Part shown: positions 8,313-18,907 of the stretch, piece by piece
Layout: each line of letters begins with the position of its first letter
Position numbering within the stretch: the stretch's first letter is position 1
NCBI GenBank assembly: GCA_012034055.1
Contig: JAAUSG010000009.1
Span: 1-57,007, forward strand
Direction of reading: 5' to 3'
Source: Leptolyngbyaceae cyanobacterium RU_5_1
Lineage (GTDB): Bacteria; Cyanobacteriota; Cyanobacteriia; Leptolyngbyales; Leptolyngbyaceae
Length of the DNA: 57,007 bases
Notes under the pieces: model-generated
What the model was told of the DNA's origin: nothing
The model's input: only the letters and a program-made list of their open reading frames with translations
The model's database searches: none
Position numbers and translations under genes: made by a program

Positions 8313-9164
8313 TTACATGGCCATACTGGATAGTTCAGACAGGGTAGGAAATCCGAATGTCGGTTGAGTATCAAACCAAACGTCGGCAGGGAAGGGAAAG
8401 TCGGCGTAGCCAACTCGCAGCAGGCAAAGACCCTGGGCAGGTGCTGCATACTTGACTTCATTGCGACGTTGGGCAGTCCACAGCTCTGTGAAACTGGTGG
8501 GCGATCGCAGCCCCCGACCCACTTGCACCAATAGCCCCACCAGCAATCGCATCATGCCATACAAGAACCCGCTTGCCTGCACCTCGATCGCAATCAACGG
8601 GCCCTGCCGCTGGCACTCTGCAACCTGAACATCAACCCATGAGTGGGGGCGCTTCGATCCAGCTCGATGAAATGCCGCCAGGTGATGACGCCCAAGTAAC
8701 GGATTTAGCGCTGTTTGAATTAGGGCTTCATCCAGCGGCTGATGATAGTAATGCCAGCTGAACGGACGAATAAACAGGTTGGGACAAGAGTCTGTGTAAA
8801 GCAGATACCGGTAGCGTCGCCACAGTGCTGAAAATCGAGCGTGCCAGCTTGGGCTAACCACAGCAGAGGCGCGTACCAAAATATCGTCTGGCAGCCGAGC
8901 ATTCAAGATATTTGCCCAGCGATGTGCTGGAACCATCGCTGGCGCATCAAAATGAGCCACCTGAGCGGCAGCATGAACGCCAGAATCGGTTCGACCCGCT
9001 CCATGAACTCGAATCGAGTGACCCAACACACTTTCTAATGCCTTTTCAAGCTCCTCTTGCACGGTTCGGTGATTGGGCTGCCACTGCCAACCATGAAAAC
9101 GAGTGCCCAGGTACTGAATGACCAGGGCAATCCGCTGAGTTGGCTGTGATAAGGCAGAAATCAT
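8313..9164 (-). CDS. truA: tRNA pseudouridine synthase A
   Basis: TruA isomerises uridines 38-40 in the tRNA anticodon stem. The 283-residue protein carries the catalytic motif GRTDSGVHA with Asp60 as nucleophile, the opening substrate-binding segment (YLGTRFHGWQWQ) and the MMRLLVGLL helix near the C terminus. Its ATG is one base from the rplQ stop, and the rplQ-truA-rplM-rpsI order is the usual one in cyanobacteria. Confidence 0.96.
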   Translation of the reverse strand: MISALSQPTQRIALVIQYLGTRFHGWQWQPNHRTVQEELEKALESVLGHSIRVHGAGRTDSGVHAAAQVAHFDAPAMVPAHRWANILNARLPDDILVRASAVVSPSWHARFSALWRRYRYLLYTDSCPNLFIRPFSWHYYHQPLDEALIQTALNPLLGRHHLAAFHRAGSKRPHSWVDVQVAECQRQGPLIAIEVQASGFLYGMMRLLVGLLVQVGRGLRSPTSFTELWTAQRRNEVKYAAPAQGLCLLRVGYADFPFPADVWFDTQPTFGFPTLSELSSMAM

Positions 9165-9165
9165 G

Positions 9166-9514
9166 TCAGGTTAGCTCAATGATTGCCATCTCAGCATTAT
9201 CGCCTCGACGACGAATGGTACGCAAAATGCGGGTGTAGCCGCCCTGCGATCGCCATACCGAGTCCCCGCTTGTTCAAACAGGGCATGAACAAGCTGTTTG
9301 TCATACAAATACCCCAATGCCTGGCGACGAGCGGTCAAAGAGCCATCTTTGGCCAGGGTAATCATTCGATCCGCTTCAGACCGAACGGCTTGAGCCCGTA
9401 CCTTGTCGTCTTAATCCGACCATTCCGAATCAGCTCAGTTGTCAACGCTCTCAAAAGCGCTCGACGCTGATCAGCAGGCTTTCCGAGTTGAGGAATACGA
9501 CAACGGTGACGCAT
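9166..9514 (-). CDS. rplQ: 50S ribosomal protein L17, two single-base lesions in this sequence
   Basis: The region encodes all of L17, but in three frames. It opens [21 protein letters not shown] in one frame and continues [24 protein letters not shown] in a second. It ends in [20 protein letters not shown] in a third. One base appears lost near 9403 (an A missing from ACAAAGG on the coding strand) and one near 9245 (within CGCCAGGGCGGC). Restoring both gives exactly 116 residues, the normal length. L17 is essential and no second copy is visible, so consensus error is far likelier than a pseudogene. Confidence 0.88.
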
Positions 9515-9591
9515 AAGGCAAGTAAGTAAGTAAGGTCTATTCAGGCGTTTGATCGCAAAGAGGCGAAAAATCTTTCTACTAGCGAGTTCTA

Positions 9592-10542
9592 CTAGTGATT
9601 ATTCTTGGACGATTTTTCCTGGGGTAGAGTGATCCCCAATCGCTGCTGCAACGCTTCTACAACCTCTTCAGCCGATTTCTGTCCAAAGTTCTTGATTTCC
9701 AGCAAATCTTCCTGAGAGTAATCCAGCAAATCAGCAATAAAGTTGATTTGAGCACGCTTCAGACAGTTGTAGGCGCGCACCGATAGCTGCAATTCCTCGA
9801 TTGGAACCTGGCTGTTTGGATCCTTCGGTTCTTCGGGATCATCGTCTGTTGGTTCGAATGTGATCTCCTTCAATGGGTTGAATAGATCAACGAGGATATT
9901 GGCTGCCTGACTAAGCGCTTCCTGTGGGGTGAGGCTGCCATTCGTCCACACCTCCATAATCAGCCGATCTTTCTCTACTGCATCCCCAATGCGGGCATCC
10001 TCAACCGTGTAGTTGACCTTACGAACCGGCATGAAGATGGAATCAATCTGCAGGAAGTCCAGGGCGGTTGCTTCATCCCGTCCTTTATCAAAGGTGCGAT
10101 ACCCCTTACCCTTTTCAATCCGGAATTCCATTTCGAGCATGGCACTGGGAGAGAGGGTCGCAATATACTGATCTGAGTCAACAAGTTCAACCTCAGACGG
10201 AAGATCAAAATGTTCGGCCGTTACCGTCATTGGACCTTGAACCAGAAGACGCCCAATTTGGGGTTGAGAGGAATAGCTTTTGAGAACGACCTTCTTCATG
10301 TTCAGCAGAATGTCTAAAACGTCCTCCCGAACGCCCGGAATAGTTGCGAACTCGTGACTTGCGCCAGCAATTCGCACAGCCGTAATTGCTGCACCTTCGA
10401 GATTGGAAAGCAAAACGCGCCGAAGAGCGTTGCCGAGGGTTGTCCCCTGACCCCGATCTAGTGGCTCAATCACAAATCGACTAATTTGGCTCTGATCCTT
10501 CTCAATTCTGGATTCTACGCATTCAACCTGAAACTGTGCCAC
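9592..10542 (-). CDS. rpoA: RNA polymerase subunit alpha
   Basis: A 316-residue alpha subunit, the scaffold for RNA polymerase assembly. The N-terminal dimerisation domain includes [27 protein letters not shown]. After an acidic linker ([10 protein letters not shown]) comes the alpha-CTD at about 245-305 ([21 protein letters not shown], then [13 protein letters not shown]), which contacts UP elements and activators. It lies 161 bases downstream of rpsK. Confidence 0.97.
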   Translation of the reverse strand: MAQFQVECVESRIEKDQSQISRFVIEPLDRGQGTTLGNALRRVLLSNLEGAAITAVRIAGASHEFATIPGVREDVLDILLNMKKVVLKSYSSQPQIGRLLVQGPMTVTAEHFDLPSEVELVDSDQYIATLSPSAMLEMEFRIEKGKGYRTFDKGRDEATALDFLQIDSIFMPVRKVNYTVEDARIGDAVEKDRLIMEVWTNGSLTPQEALSQAANILVDLFNPLKEITFEPTDDDPEEPKDPNSQVPIEELQLSVRAYNCLKRAQINFIADLLDYSQEDLLEIKNFGQKSAEEVVEALQQRLGITLPQEKSSKNNH

Positions 10543-10703
10543 TGAGCGACCTCCCCCTCTGACTACGAACGATATACACCTTCAATACCCCTTGCATCTG
10601 TCTCAACAACCAGGTGTAAACATTGACAGGTTCTAGACCCATCTGGAATACCACTCAGCCAGAACAGTCAGCAGAAGCCAACAAAATCTGGCAGATCAAT
10701 CAA

Positions 10704-11102
10704 TTAGACTCTTCGACGTTTAGGTGGACGACAACCATTGTGAGGAATTGGGGTAACATCGCGGATTAAGGTAATTTCTAAACCTGCTCCTTGAAGTGCT
10801 CGAATCGCGGTCTCCCGACCGGCTCCAGGACCACTAACCATGACTTCAATTTGTCTCATCCCTTGCTCTGCAGCACGCCGAGCGGCATTCTCGGCAGCCG
10901 TTTGAGCCGCAAAGGGTGTCCCTTTTTTGGCCCCCTTAAAGCCGCTGGAACCCGCAGACGCCCACGATATTACTTCGCCATTTGCATCCGCGATCGTAAC
11001 AATTGTGTTGTTGAATGTGGATTGGATGTAAGCTACGCCGTTTGGCACATTTTTCTTCTGCTTACGGGGCCCAGTCCGTTTTGTTGGTTGCCGTGGTGCC
11101 AT
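10704..11102 (-). CDS. rpsK: 30S ribosomal protein S11
   Basis: A 132-residue platform protein of the small subunit. Signatures are [37 protein letters not shown] and the C-terminal [19 protein letters not shown]. It follows rpsM by 147 bases; that spacer shows no further gene or strong structure. Confidence 0.97.
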   Translation of the reverse strand: MAPRQPTKRTGPRKQKKNVPNGVAYIQSTFNNTIVTIADANGEVISWASAGSSGFKGAKKGTPFAAQTAAENAARRAAEQGMRQIEVMVSGPGAGRETAIRALQGAGLEITLIRDVTPIPHNGCRPPKRRRV

Positions 11103-11249
11103 TGTGGAAATCCTGTGTTACTGAGTTAATAAATCTTCAAAATACAAATCTGGCTATTGAAAGTGGGTGATTCTGCACTTCTAGCTCTGTCTTGCTAACT
11201 AGCCAACTCCGGCTGTCCAATGCTAACGCTCAGCTTTAGACATGCATAC

Positions 11250-11633
11250 CTACTTCTTACCGGGTGCCTTCTTCTTACCGGCTACGGTTCGCCGTCCACC
11301 GCGACGAGTACGAGCATTCGTTCGAGTTCTTTGTCCACGAACCGGTAACCCCAGTCGATGACGGCGACCTCGGTAAGTACCAATATCCATAAGACGCTTA
11401 ATGTTCATTGCCTCTAAGCGCCTTAAATCCCCCTCAACTTGATAGTTACCTTCTAACTCTGCCCTCAAAGCGGCTACTTCAGCATCACCCAGGTCCTTAA
11501 CACGAGTGTCTGGATTCACACCAGTCGCTGCTAGAATCGCTTTGGAGCGGGTCAGCCCGATCCCATAGATGTATGTCAGACCAATCTCGACTCGCTTGTC
11601 TCGAGGCAAGTCTACTCCGGCAATCCGTGCCAC
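11250..11633 (-). CDS. rpsM: 30S ribosomal protein S13 (GTG start)
   Basis: S13 contacts tRNA and forms an intersubunit bridge. I place the start at a GTG, giving (M)[25 protein letters not shown] and 127 residues. A strong ribosome binding site, GGGGAG, lies six bases upstream. The in-frame ATG 51 bases earlier would add an unconserved leader. The tail [20 protein letters not shown] is characteristic. Confidence 0.94.
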   Translation of the reverse strand: MARIAGVDLPRDKRVEIGLTYIYGIGLTRSKAILAATGVNPDTRVKDLGDAEVAALRAELEGNYQVEGDLRRLEAMNIKRLMDIGTYRGRRHRLGLPVRGQRTRTNARTRRGGRRTVAGKKKAPGKK

Positions 11634-11732
11634 TCTTTTCTCCCCTAACGTGTTGCTGTTCTCAGTAACCCATGCTTTGCTCAAGACATCTATGCAGAAA
11701 TGCGCTCAAACATAGAGTCTCAGCTCCCTGCA

Positions 11733-11846
11733 CTAACCTTGGCGCTGCTTGTGCTTTGGATTAGAGCAAATAACCATTACTCGACCGCGTCTACGAATGA
11801 CACGGCACTTCTCACAAATCTTTTTGACTGATGCTCGAACCTTCAT
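11733..11846 (-). CDS. rpmJ: 50S ribosomal protein L36
   Basis: A 37-residue ribosomal protein. It starts [19 protein letters not shown] and ends [13 protein letters not shown]. Three cysteines and a histidine (CEKC, VIC, KH) form the zinc ribbon. It lies between infA and rpsM, its usual place. Confidence 0.96.
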   Translation of the reverse strand: MKVRASVKKICEKCRVIRRRGRVMVICSNPKHKQRQG

Positions 11847-11946
11847 CTCTTTCGACAGCGCTACAAACTCAATATATTACCAATATAAAGCCACTTCTGT
11901 CAAATTTATTTTTTGGCTGCAGCGATCGCAAAACCTTCAAGTTAAG

Positions 11947-12174
11947 CTACTTCTTATTCCGCAATCGGTAGGTAATTCTGCCCTTTGTTAAGTCGTAGGG
12001 AGTCAGCTCTACCTTGACGCGATCGCCGGGTAGAATTTTGATGTAATTCCGTCGAATCTTACCCGAAATATGGGCAAGCACGTTAAACCCATTATCCAGA
12101 TCAACCCGGAACATCGCGTTCGGCAAGGATTCTGCGACGGTTCCCTCCATCTCAATTAGATCCTGTTTTGACAA
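11947..12174 (-). CDS. infA: Translation initiation factor IF-1
   Basis: A 75-residue OB-fold protein that binds the ribosomal A site during initiation. The sequence runs [19 protein letters not shown] through [20 protein letters not shown] to [10 protein letters not shown]. It follows adk by 194 bases, a spacer containing a small inverted repeat (GATAGTT/AACTATC at 12198-12219). Confidence 0.97.
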   Translation of the reverse strand: MSKQDLIEMEGTVAESLPNAMFRVDLDNGFNVLAHISGKIRRNYIKILPGDRVKVELTPYDLTKGRITYRLRNKK

Positions 12175-12368
12175 TTGAGCCTCCTACTGTTTGACAAGAT
12201 AGTTATCAAGAGAACTATCCTAGCTTGTTGAATCCACTTTGAGTCTAGATCATTTCTTTCGGTCAGCTCGTTCAAGATGGGACGTGAACGAAAAACCTGA
12301 CGTCAAGACGGTCAAACACAAACACTCTGATTGAACTCTCCTGGATTCACTCGCGCGATCGCTGAAGC

Positions 12369-12916
12369 CTAAACGAGTTTCTTGAGATCATCTGTCACCT
12401 CCTGCATTGATTGATGACCGTTAATTGAAACGAGTTTTCCAAGCCCCTTATAGAAGTCAATTAGAGGTGCGGTATCTGCTTGATAAACCCTTAAACGGTT
12501 GCGAATGACATCCTCCGCATCATCTGCCCGACCGCGTTCAAGCATCCGAGCCACTAACACCTCATCTGGCACCTCAAGATTGATTACGTAGTCATAGAGC
12601 TGATGAATCTTGCCCAGCAGCTCATCCAAGAATTCTGCCTGGGCAACATTACGAGGAAAACCATCTAGAATCCAACCTTGTTGAGCATCCGGTTGATCCA
12701 ATCGCTCTCGAATCAGATCAATCACGAGTGGATCAGGAACCAGGTCACCTTTCTCCATGTAAGCTTTCGCTTCTAAACCCAGCAAAGTTTGGTTCGCCAC
12801 GGCTGCACGCAGGATATCACCTGTGGAACGTGGGGAATGCCACACAGATCCGCTAGTGCTTTTGCCTGTGTACCCTTCCCGGCTCCTGGAGCACCTAAGA
12901 AAATCAATCGTGGCAC
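12369..12916 (-). CDS. adk: Adenylate kinase, one single-base lesion in this sequence
   Basis: Adk interconverts ATP+AMP and 2 ADP. The GTG start at 12914-12916 shares its G with the secY stop (TAGTG), giving (M)PRLIFLGAPGAGKGTQAKAL with an intact P-loop. At about 12827 one T is missing from CACGTTTCCACAGG, after which the STGDILRAAV AMP-binding segment lies in another frame. The remainder is normal: GWILDGFPRN, then ERGRADDAEDVIRNRL. Restoring one base gives 182 residues. The lid lacks zinc cysteines, as in other short cyanobacterial Adks. Adk is essential, so sequencing error is the likely cause. Confidence 0.88.
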
Positions 12917-14313
12917 TATTGGTTCACCATTCCTTCGTAGCGTTGCGAAATCACATAGGTTTGAATCTGTTTGGCGGTGTCGATCGCTACACCGACCACA
13001 ATCAGCAAAGACGTTGCTCCAAACCCCTGAAAAGTCGTCACCCTGGTAGCACTTTCAACAGCGGTCGGGACGATCGCAACCAAACCTAAGAAAATTGCCC
13101 CTAAAAAAGTTAGTCGATTCAGCACACGCTCGATGTAGTCACTGGTTGCCTTTCCTGGGCGAATCCCTGGAATACTCGCCCCCATTTTCTTCAGGTTCTG
13201 GGACAAATCCACCGGATTAATCATCAATGATGTCCAGAAGTAACTGAAAAACAAAATCAGGAGCAAGTAAAAAATGACATAGAGCCAGGGAGCGGGACCA
13301 CTCGGACTTAAATACGACGCAACCTGACTAAGAACTGGGTTTTTGGTGAATTCAGCAATATAGACAGGAAGGAACAGTACGGCTGAGGCGAAGATAATGG
13401 GCATCACCCCGCTGGCATTCAATCGCAGAGGAAGATAGCTACTTTTCTCTAGATAGGTCTTCCGACCCACCTGGCGTCGTGCTGAGATGATGGGAATCCG
13501 TCGAGTGCCTTCTTGCACAAAAACAATGCCAACAATCATGACCAAGAACACGAGCAGCAACGTGATAACGCCACCCACATAGCTGCGATCGCCCGTTTGC
13601 GCGAGTTCCAGGGTTTGTCCAAGCGATCGTGGCAACCCAGAAACAATACTAATAACAATCAGCAAAGAGGCACCATTCCCAATTCCACGCTCAGTAATCA
13701 GCTCACCAATCCACATGACAAACATCGAACCGGCCGTTAGTGCCAGAGCCGTGCTAGCAATAAACGGAATCAGAGCAGCCGGGCTGATTGAAGCGCCGTT
13801 CTGGGTTGCAAACGACAGTGCCCCATGAGTTGCTTTTTGAACCAGGACGAGGTCACCATTCACTCGTGCGGCGTTACTGTTGACCACCCACCATGCCAGT
13901 CCCACACTTTGCACAATTGCCCAGCCAAGGGCAACATAACGAGTAATTTGAGAAATTTTTCGACGCCCCGCTTCACCCTCGTTCTTCTGCAGGTTCTCTA
14001 AAGAAGGGATCGCGGCGGTTAGTAATTGCAAAATAATAGAAGCATTAATGTAAGGCAGGATCCCCAAAGCAAAAATCCCTAAGGCAGATAGACCTCCTCC
14101 AGCAAAGATGTCTAAAAAACTAATGACCGGATTGTTTTGCACGCTTTGGGCGAAGGCTTGGCGATCGATATCGGGTATGGGCAGAAAAATGCCGAGGCGT
14201 ACCAGGATTAACATGCCAATGGTCAACAAAACACGGCCCCGTAATCCGGCAGCCTGCGCCATCTGGGCAAATGTTTCCTGAGCAGTTGGAGTTTTATCTC
14301 GGCTATCAACCAT
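12916..14313 (-). CDS. secY: Protein translocase subunit SecY
   Basis: The channel-forming subunit of the Sec translocon in plasma and thylakoid membranes. The protein has 465 residues with ten hydrophobic segments. The plug/TM2 region reads FLDIFAGGGLSALGIFALGILPYINASIILQLL, and the cytoplasmic loop QEGTRRIPIISARRQVGRK contacts the ribosome and SecA. A hydrophilic N-terminal extension of about 25 residues precedes TM1. A GAGGA ribosome binding site lies seven bases upstream of the ATG. It is coupled to adk by a one-base overlap. Confidence 0.96.
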   Translation of the reverse strand: MVDSRDKTPTAQETFAQMAQAAGLRGRVLLTIGMLILVRLGIFLPIPDIDRQAFAQSVQNNPVISFLDIFAGGGLSALGIFALGILPYINASIILQLLTAAIPSLENLQKNEGEAGRRKISQITRYVALGWAIVQSVGLAWWVVNSNAARVNGDLVLVQKATHGALSFATQNGASISPAALIPFIASTALALTAGSMFVMWIGELITERGIGNGASLLIVISIVSGLPRSLGQTLELAQTGDRSYVGGVITLLLVFLVMIVGIVFVQEGTRRIPIISARRQVGRKTYLEKSSYLPLRLNASGVMPIIFASAVLFLPVYIAEFTKNPVLSQVASYLSPSGPAPWLYVIFYLLLILFFSYFWTSLMINPVDLSQNLKKMGASIPGIRPGKATSDYIERVLNRLTFLGAIFLGLVAIVPTAVESATRVTTFQGFGATSLLIVVGVAIDTAKQIQTYVISQRYEGMVNQ

Positions 14314-14407
14314 GAGGGAGTCCTCTGATATTCACTATCTCTATAGCAATTCCTCGGCCAAAACCAAGGACTCGGTGCAAAGGAACGGTAGCGTGGATGA
14401 AGATTAC

Positions 14408-14859
14408 TTAGCGATCGCCCAAAAGTTCACACGTTCCCTGTGCTGCTTCAATCTTAGCGCGAGCAGATGCACTGAACGCAGAGGCTTTAACGGATAGGGG
14501 GACAGCGATCTCGCCATCTCCCAATACCTTGAGCGGTCCATTGTCAGTTGTTACCACTCCTGCTGACAACAAGGAGTCCAGAGTCACTTCTGTATTCGCG
14601 GACAGGGAAGCTAAATCGCCCACATTGATAATGGTGTAAACCGAGCGATTGACCATCGGAAACTGCTTCAACTTTGGTAAGCGGCGGTAGAGAGGAGTTT
14701 GCCCACCTTCAAATCCCGGACGGTCGGCCGGCCCGATCGTGATTTTTGTCCCCGCATTCCAAACCCACAACTGGCCCCTTGACCAGCCGAAATTCCACGG
14801 CCGACCCGACGGCGTCTTTTTTTAGAACCAGGTTGTGGGAGAGCATCATTGAGTCTCAT
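14408..14859 (-). CDS. rplO: 50S ribosomal protein L15, one single-base lesion in this sequence
   Basis: The N-terminal part ([20 protein letters not shown], then [13 protein letters not shown]) and the rest ([21 protein letters not shown] onward) lie in adjacent frames. One C is missing from ACCCGTCC near 14722. With it restored the product is 150 residues, a normal length, ending [18 protein letters not shown]. It lies 35 bases after rpsE. Cyanobacteria lack L30 between S5 and L15, and none is present here. Confidence 0.88.
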
Positions 14860-14894
14860 GGTTATTCACTCTGGTAATAGGTCAAATGACAAAA

Positions 14895-15416
14895 CTAGGC
14901 ATAAAGCTGCTCGATTGGGATGCCACGCTCCTCGGCAACGTCAGAAAATGTTCTTAGGGCTGCTAAAGCGTCAACAGCAGCTCTGGCGTTGTTCAAAGGA
15001 TTGTCAGAACCGAGCTGTTTTGCCAGTACGTTTCGTACACCGGACAACTCAAGCACCGTTCGCACAGCACCCCCTGCAATTACACCGGTACCAGGAGCCG
15101 CCGGACGCATCATAACTTTGGCTCCCCCACCTTGTCCGGTTGCCGGATGGGGAATGGAATTGTTCTTGGTTAAGGGAACTTCAACTAAATGCTTTTTACC
15201 GTCTGCAACGCCCTTTTTCACAGCGCCAATCACGTCAGCCGCTTTACCAACCCCAACGCCAACCTGTCCTCGTTCATTGCCAACTACAACGATCGCCCGG
15301 AAGCTGAGTTTCTTACCGCCTTTGACCACCTTTGTGACTCGACGGATTTGAACAACCCGCTCCTGCCAGTCTGTTTCCTTCTCACGAGTTTTGTTACTCT
15401 TCCGACTCTTTGCCAT
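14895..15416 (-). CDS. rpsE: 30S ribosomal protein S5
   Basis: A 173-residue protein involved in decoding fidelity. It has the [19 protein letters not shown] double-stranded RNA-binding segment and the [21 protein letters not shown]-terminal block. Its ATG follows a spacer made largely of TTGTTAG heptads and lacks a convincing Shine-Dalgarno beyond AAGGAAAAA. Confidence 0.96.
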   Translation of the reverse strand: MAKSRKSNKTREKETDWQERVVQIRRVTKVVKGGKKLSFRAIVVVGNERGQVGVGVGKAADVIGAVKKGVADGKKHLVEVPLTKNNSIPHPATGQGGGAKVMMRPAAPGTGVIAGGAVRTVLELSGVRNVLAKQLGSDNPLNNARAAVDALAALRTFSDVAEERGIPIEQLYA

Positions 15417-15427
15417 AATTTTTCCTT

Positions 15428-15491
15428 GGTTGTTAGTTGTTAGGTGTTGGTTGTTAGCTATCTAAAAACGAATTGCTAAAAACTAACAACC
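15428..15491. repeat. TTGTTAG heptad repeat with inverted arm in the rplR-rpsE spacer
   Basis: Units TTGTTAG-TTGTTAG-GTGTTGG-TTGTTAG start near 15430. The string GGTTGTTAGTT (15428-15438) pairs perfectly with AACTAACAACC (15481-15491), which would fold the whole 77-base spacer of the operon mRNA into a hairpin. Confidence 0.75.
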
Positions 15492-15493
15492 CA

Positions 15494-15856
15494 TTAGAAT
15501 TGCAGTCCAGCTTCACGAGCAGCGTCCGCCAGGGCTTTGACTCGACCATGATAGAGATTGCCACCCCGATCAAAGACAACCTGCTGGATCCCCTTTTCCA
15601 GCGATCGTTGAGCGATTAAAGTGCCAACTTGAGTGGATGCCTCGCAGTTGGCTCCGGTACTCAGGCTTTCTCTCAGAGATACCTCTAGTGTGGAAGCCGC
15701 CACAAGCGTGTGATGCTTGGTATCATCAATAACTTGAGCATAAATATGCTGATTGGAGCGAAAAATTGCCAATCGTGGCCGCTCTGGAGTTCCAGCAACT
15801 TTGCGGCGCACACGATTGTGACGACTCCGTGTAGATTCTCTACGACTCACCTTCAT
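15494..15856 (-). CDS. rplR: 50S ribosomal protein L18
   Basis: A 120-residue 5S rRNA-binding protein. It begins [29 protein letters not shown] and ends [28 protein letters not shown], both diagnostic. Only three bases separate it from rplF. Confidence 0.96.
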   Translation of the reverse strand: MKVSRRESTRSRHNRVRRKVAGTPERPRLAIFRSNQHIYAQVIDDTKHHTLVAASTLEVSLRESLSTGANCEASTQVGTLIAQRSLEKGIQQVVFDRGGNLYHGRVKALADAAREAGLQF

Positions 15857-15859
15857 AGC

Positions 15860-16426
15860 TTATTTCTTCCCTGCCTTACCAGCCTTGCGCTTGACAACTT
15901 CGCCCATGTAGCGGATTCCCTTGCCTTTATATGGTTCGGGAGGACGGACGGCCCGAATTTTTGCGGCTGTATTACCGACTACTTCCTTGTCAATTCCGCT
16001 CACAATCACTAACGTGCCTTGATTGACTTTCTTGCCCGTGTTGTCTTCTAGCTCAAAGACAATTCCTTGAGGCGGGACAAACTCAACGGGATGGCTATAC
16101 CCCACGCTCAAAGTCAACTTAGTCCCTGCTAGTTGAGCACGATAGCCGACACCTTGAATGTCCAGCCGTTTCTGAAATCCTTGAGAGACCCCATCAACCA
16201 TGTTTGCGACCAGTGTTCGACTTAACCCGTGACGCTGACGCGCCACCCGCGATTCATCTCGCCGCTTTACCAAAACAGTGGCTTCTTCCTCATGTATCAC
16301 CTCCACTTCACTGGGCAGCACTCTGGATAGCTCACCTTTAGGTCCTTTAACAGTAACGGATTGACCATCAATGGCGACAGTCACCTTGTTGGGAAGACTA
16401 ATGGGACGTTTACCGATGCGCGACAT
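15860..16426 (-). CDS. rplF: 50S ribosomal protein L6
   Basis: A 188-residue protein near the sarcin-ricin loop. It starts [15 protein letters not shown], has the internal [10 protein letters not shown] block, and ends [28 protein letters not shown]. The lysine-rich tail is slightly longer than average. It follows rpsH by 107 bases. Confidence 0.97.
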   Translation of the reverse strand: MSRIGKRPISLPNKVTVAIDGQSVTVKGPKGELSRVLPSEVEVIHEEEATVLVKRRDESRVARQRHGLSRTLVANMVDGVSQGFQKRLDIQGVGYRAQLAGTKLTLSVGYSHPVEFVPPQGIVFELEDNTGKKVNQGTLVIVSGIDKEVVGNTAAKIRAVRPPEPYKGKGIRYMGEVVKRKAGKAGKK

Positions 16427-16533
16427 ACCTACTTACTCCTACTTACAGAGGGTGGCTAGTGATAGCTGCCTATTGATTAGAAGCCAAAGCGATGGTTTCT
16501 AGTCATGATGAACAACCCAACCAACAACCAAAC

Positions 16534-16935
16534 TCACCAAACGTAACAGAGAACTTCGCCACCTAGCCCCTGCCGCCGAGCTTCACGGTCTGTCATGATC
16601 CCGCTAGAGGTTGAAATGATGGCAACGCCAATCCCACCCAGCACGCGCGGCAGATCTTTACGATTTGAGTAAACCCGAAACCCCGGCTTGCTGATTCGCT
16701 TCAAGGCATTGATAATCGGGCGCTTTCCTTTACCTTTGTACTTTAAGGAAATCACCAGATTTCGCTTGACCCCTTCGCCTGCTTCTTCGTAGCCCATAAT
16801 GAAGCCCTCATCCTGCAAAACTTTGGCGATACTGCGAGTCATCTTGGTGGATGGAACTTCGGTTGTTTGATGACGCGCTAAGTTCGCATTGCGAATTCGC
16901 GTCAGCATATCTGCAATTGTGTCGTTAACCGCCAT
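16534..16935 (-). CDS. rpsH: 30S ribosomal protein S8
   Basis: A 133-residue 16S rRNA-binding protein and known operon repressor in Escherichia coli. It starts [20 protein letters not shown]. The C-terminal signature [26 protein letters not shown] is intact. It follows rplE by 23 bases; no S14 gene intervenes, as usual in cyanobacteria. Confidence 0.97.
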   Translation of the reverse strand: MAVNDTIADMLTRIRNANLARHQTTEVPSTKMTRSIAKVLQDEGFIMGYEEAGEGVKRNLVISLKYKGKGKRPIINALKRISKPGFRVYSNRKDLPRVLGGIGVAIISTSSGIMTDREARRQGLGGEVLCYVW

Positions 16936-16958
16936 AGTGTTCCCTTGATAAACCTGCC

Positions 16959-17504
16959 TTAGCTATCCCGAAAGGGCATACCAAACTCTTTCAACAAGGC
17001 TCGACCCTCCTCATCGCTGTTTGCTGTCGTAATAATTGAAATGTCCATGCCACGAATCTGATCGATGCTGTCATAATCAACTTCTGGAAAGATCAGTTGC
17101 TCTCGAACGCCCAGTGTGTAGTTTCCCCGTCCATCAAAACTTTTTGGACTAATCCCTCGAAAATCCCGAATCCGGGGTAAAGAAAGGTTGATCAGACGAT
17201 CCAGGAATGCATACATCCGATTAGAACGGAGGGTAACCATAATTCCGACAGGCATTCCCTCGCGGATTTTGAATCCTGCGATCGCCTTCTTAGCGCGTGT
17301 CACAACTGGCTTTTGTCCCGTGATCAGCGCAATCTCTGCCAGGGATGCCTCTAGCGCTTTTGCATTCTGGGCAGCCTCACCCATCCCTCGGTTCACCGTA
17401 ATTTTGACCAGCTTGGGAACCTGATGAATATTGGTATATCCAAATTGCTCCGTCAGCTTAGGAACTATCTTTTCTTGATACTGTGTTTTAAGTCGTTGTG
17501 ACAT
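16959..17504 (-). CDS. rplE: 50S ribosomal protein L5
   Basis: A 181-residue 5S rRNA-binding protein of the central protuberance. Key blocks are [41 protein letters not shown] and the C terminus [14 protein letters not shown]. The 140-base spacer between it and rplX contains three ATTGGT hexads in tandem (17561-17578). Confidence 0.97.
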   Translation of the reverse strand: MSQRLKTQYQEKIVPKLTEQFGYTNIHQVPKLVKITVNRGMGEAAQNAKALEASLAEIALITGQKPVVTRAKKAIAGFKIREGMPVGIMVTLRSNRMYAFLDRLINLSLPRIRDFRGISPKSFDGRGNYTLGVREQLIFPEVDYDSIDQIRGMDISIITTANSDEEGRALLKEFGMPFRDS

Positions 17505-17644
17505 AGCTGCCTATCCTTGCATCCCCTGGACTTGGTCAGGGAGTAGTTATTGGTAGTTGCATTGGTATTGGTATTGGTAACCCCCTAATTTTCCCCCACC
17601 TAATACTTAATACCGATTACCTAATTGACTCCAAACAAAAATGA

Positions 17645-17992
17645 CTAATCGATGATTTCTCCAGTTTTCTTCAGCATCCGAACTTTACGCCCATTTGCAT
17701 CAAAGGTGTAGGAGACGCGACTGGCAACCTTTTGTTTCTCGGAGTAGAGCATAACGTTGGAACTGTGAACGGGGGCTTCACGGGTGACAATCTGTCCAGA
17801 CTCACCCTCTTGCTGGGGCTTGACATGCTTGGTGCGAATGTTGACGCCCTTGACGACAACCTTGCTTTCCTTTGGCAGAGTTAACAGAATCTCACCGACC
17901 TTGCCCTTGTCTCTACCTGCAATAACCTGGACGGTGTCACCTTTTTTGACATGCAGCTTGTGGCGAACCACGCCAGCTTGACCCTTTGCCAT
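17645..17992 (-). CDS. rplX: 50S ribosomal protein L24
   Basis: A 115-residue assembly-initiator protein. A KOW motif lies at the N terminus ([22 protein letters not shown]), followed by [13 protein letters not shown]. The ATG overlaps the rplN stop by one base (TGATG). A GTG one codon upstream is possible, but the overlap start is the usual one. Confidence 0.96.
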   Translation of the reverse strand: MAKGQAGVVRHKLHVKKGDTVQVIAGRDKGKVGEILLTLPKESKVVVKGVNIRTKHVKPQQEGESGQIVTREAPVHSSNVMLYSEKQKVASRVSYTFDANGRKVRMLKKTGEIID

Positions 17993-18360
17993 CACAGCAC
18001 CTCCGGAGCCAGAGAAACAATTTTGGTAAATTCCTTGTCACGCAGTTCGCGAGCAACCGGACCGAAGACGCGAGTTCCTCTCGGATTTTTATCCTTGTTG
18101 ATAATGACGGCGGCGTTGTCATCAAAGCGAATACTCATACCGCTCTCACGCCTCAGTGTTTTGCGCGTCCGAACGACCACGGCCGTGACGACGTCCGATT
18201 TTTTGACGCCCATGTTGGGAATCGCATCTTTTACAACGGCAACGATGATGTCACCAATACCCGCGTATCGACGGTTACCTCCGCCAAGAACGCGGATGCA
18301 CATCAATTTCCGAGCACCGCTGTTATCCGCTACGTTGAGATAGGTTTGTTGCTGAATCAT
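17992..18360 (-). CDS. rplN: 50S ribosomal protein L14
   Basis: A 122-residue protein at the subunit interface. It begins [27 protein letters not shown], and [20 protein letters not shown] forms the C terminus. It is translationally coupled to rplX. Confidence 0.98.
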   Translation of the reverse strand: MIQQQTYLNVADNSGARKLMCIRVLGGGNRRYAGIGDIIVAVVKDAIPNMGVKKSDVVTAVVVRTRKTLRRESGMSIRFDDNAAVIINKDKNPRGTRVFGPVARELRDKEFTKIVSLAPEVL

Positions 18361-18381
18361 GGCTGATACCGTCCTCTACGC

Positions 18382-18627
18382 TTAGACTGCTGTCGTCAGA
18401 ATGTCAATAACTTGCCACCGCTTGGTGCGACTCAGGGGGCGGGTTTCCTGAATGCGGACGCGATCGCCCGCCTTACACTTGTTCTCCTCATCGTGAGCCT
18501 TATAGCGCTTGGTCTTAGCGACAACCTTGCCGTATTTAGTGTGAGCAGCACGGTTTTCCACGGCTACTACCACTGTTTTGTCCATTTTGTCGCTAACAAC
18601 TAACCCAACTCTCTCTTTGACCGCCAT
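18382..18627 (-). CDS. rpsQ: 30S ribosomal protein S17
   Basis: An 81-residue OB-fold protein. [24 protein letters not shown] and the C-terminal [18 protein letters not shown] are diagnostic. It lies 60 bases after rpmC and 21 bases before rplN. Confidence 0.97.
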   Translation of the reverse strand: MAVKERVGLVVSDKMDKTVVVAVENRAAHTKYGKVVAKTKRYKAHDEENKCKAGDRVRIQETRPLSRTKRWQVIDILTTAV

Positions 18628-18687
18628 CTTATGTACTCCACAAACAATAGGGATGAAGAATAGGAAATGAAGTTTACGGCTTAACCA

Positions 18688-18906
18688 TTAGCCCTCAGGG
18701 TTCGCTTTTTGAAGCTGTCGTTCTCGTTCAATCGTCATCAACTGAGCTAAACGGTGACGGGCATGTTTGAACTGATGGGTTTTCTCAAGGCGACGAGTAC
18801 CCTTCTGAAACCGCAACTCAAACAGTTGTTTTTTAGTCGCAACAATCTGCTCTTCAATTTCCTGATCATTCAAATCACGAATCTCATCAACGTTGGGCAA
18901 TGGCAT
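18688..18906 (-). CDS. rpmC: 50S ribosomal protein L29
   Basis: A 72-residue helical hairpin at the polypeptide exit tunnel. The start MPLPNVDEIRDLND was chosen because upstream in-frame codons overlap rplP and encode unconserved sequence. QLFELRFQKGTRRLEKTHQF and HRLAQLMTIERER are the family core. Only one base separates it from the rplP stop. Confidence 0.96.
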   Translation of the reverse strand: MPLPNVDEIRDLNDQEIEEQIVATKKQLFELRFQKGTRRLEKTHQFKHARHRLAQLMTIERERQLQKANPEG

Positions 18907-18907
18907 A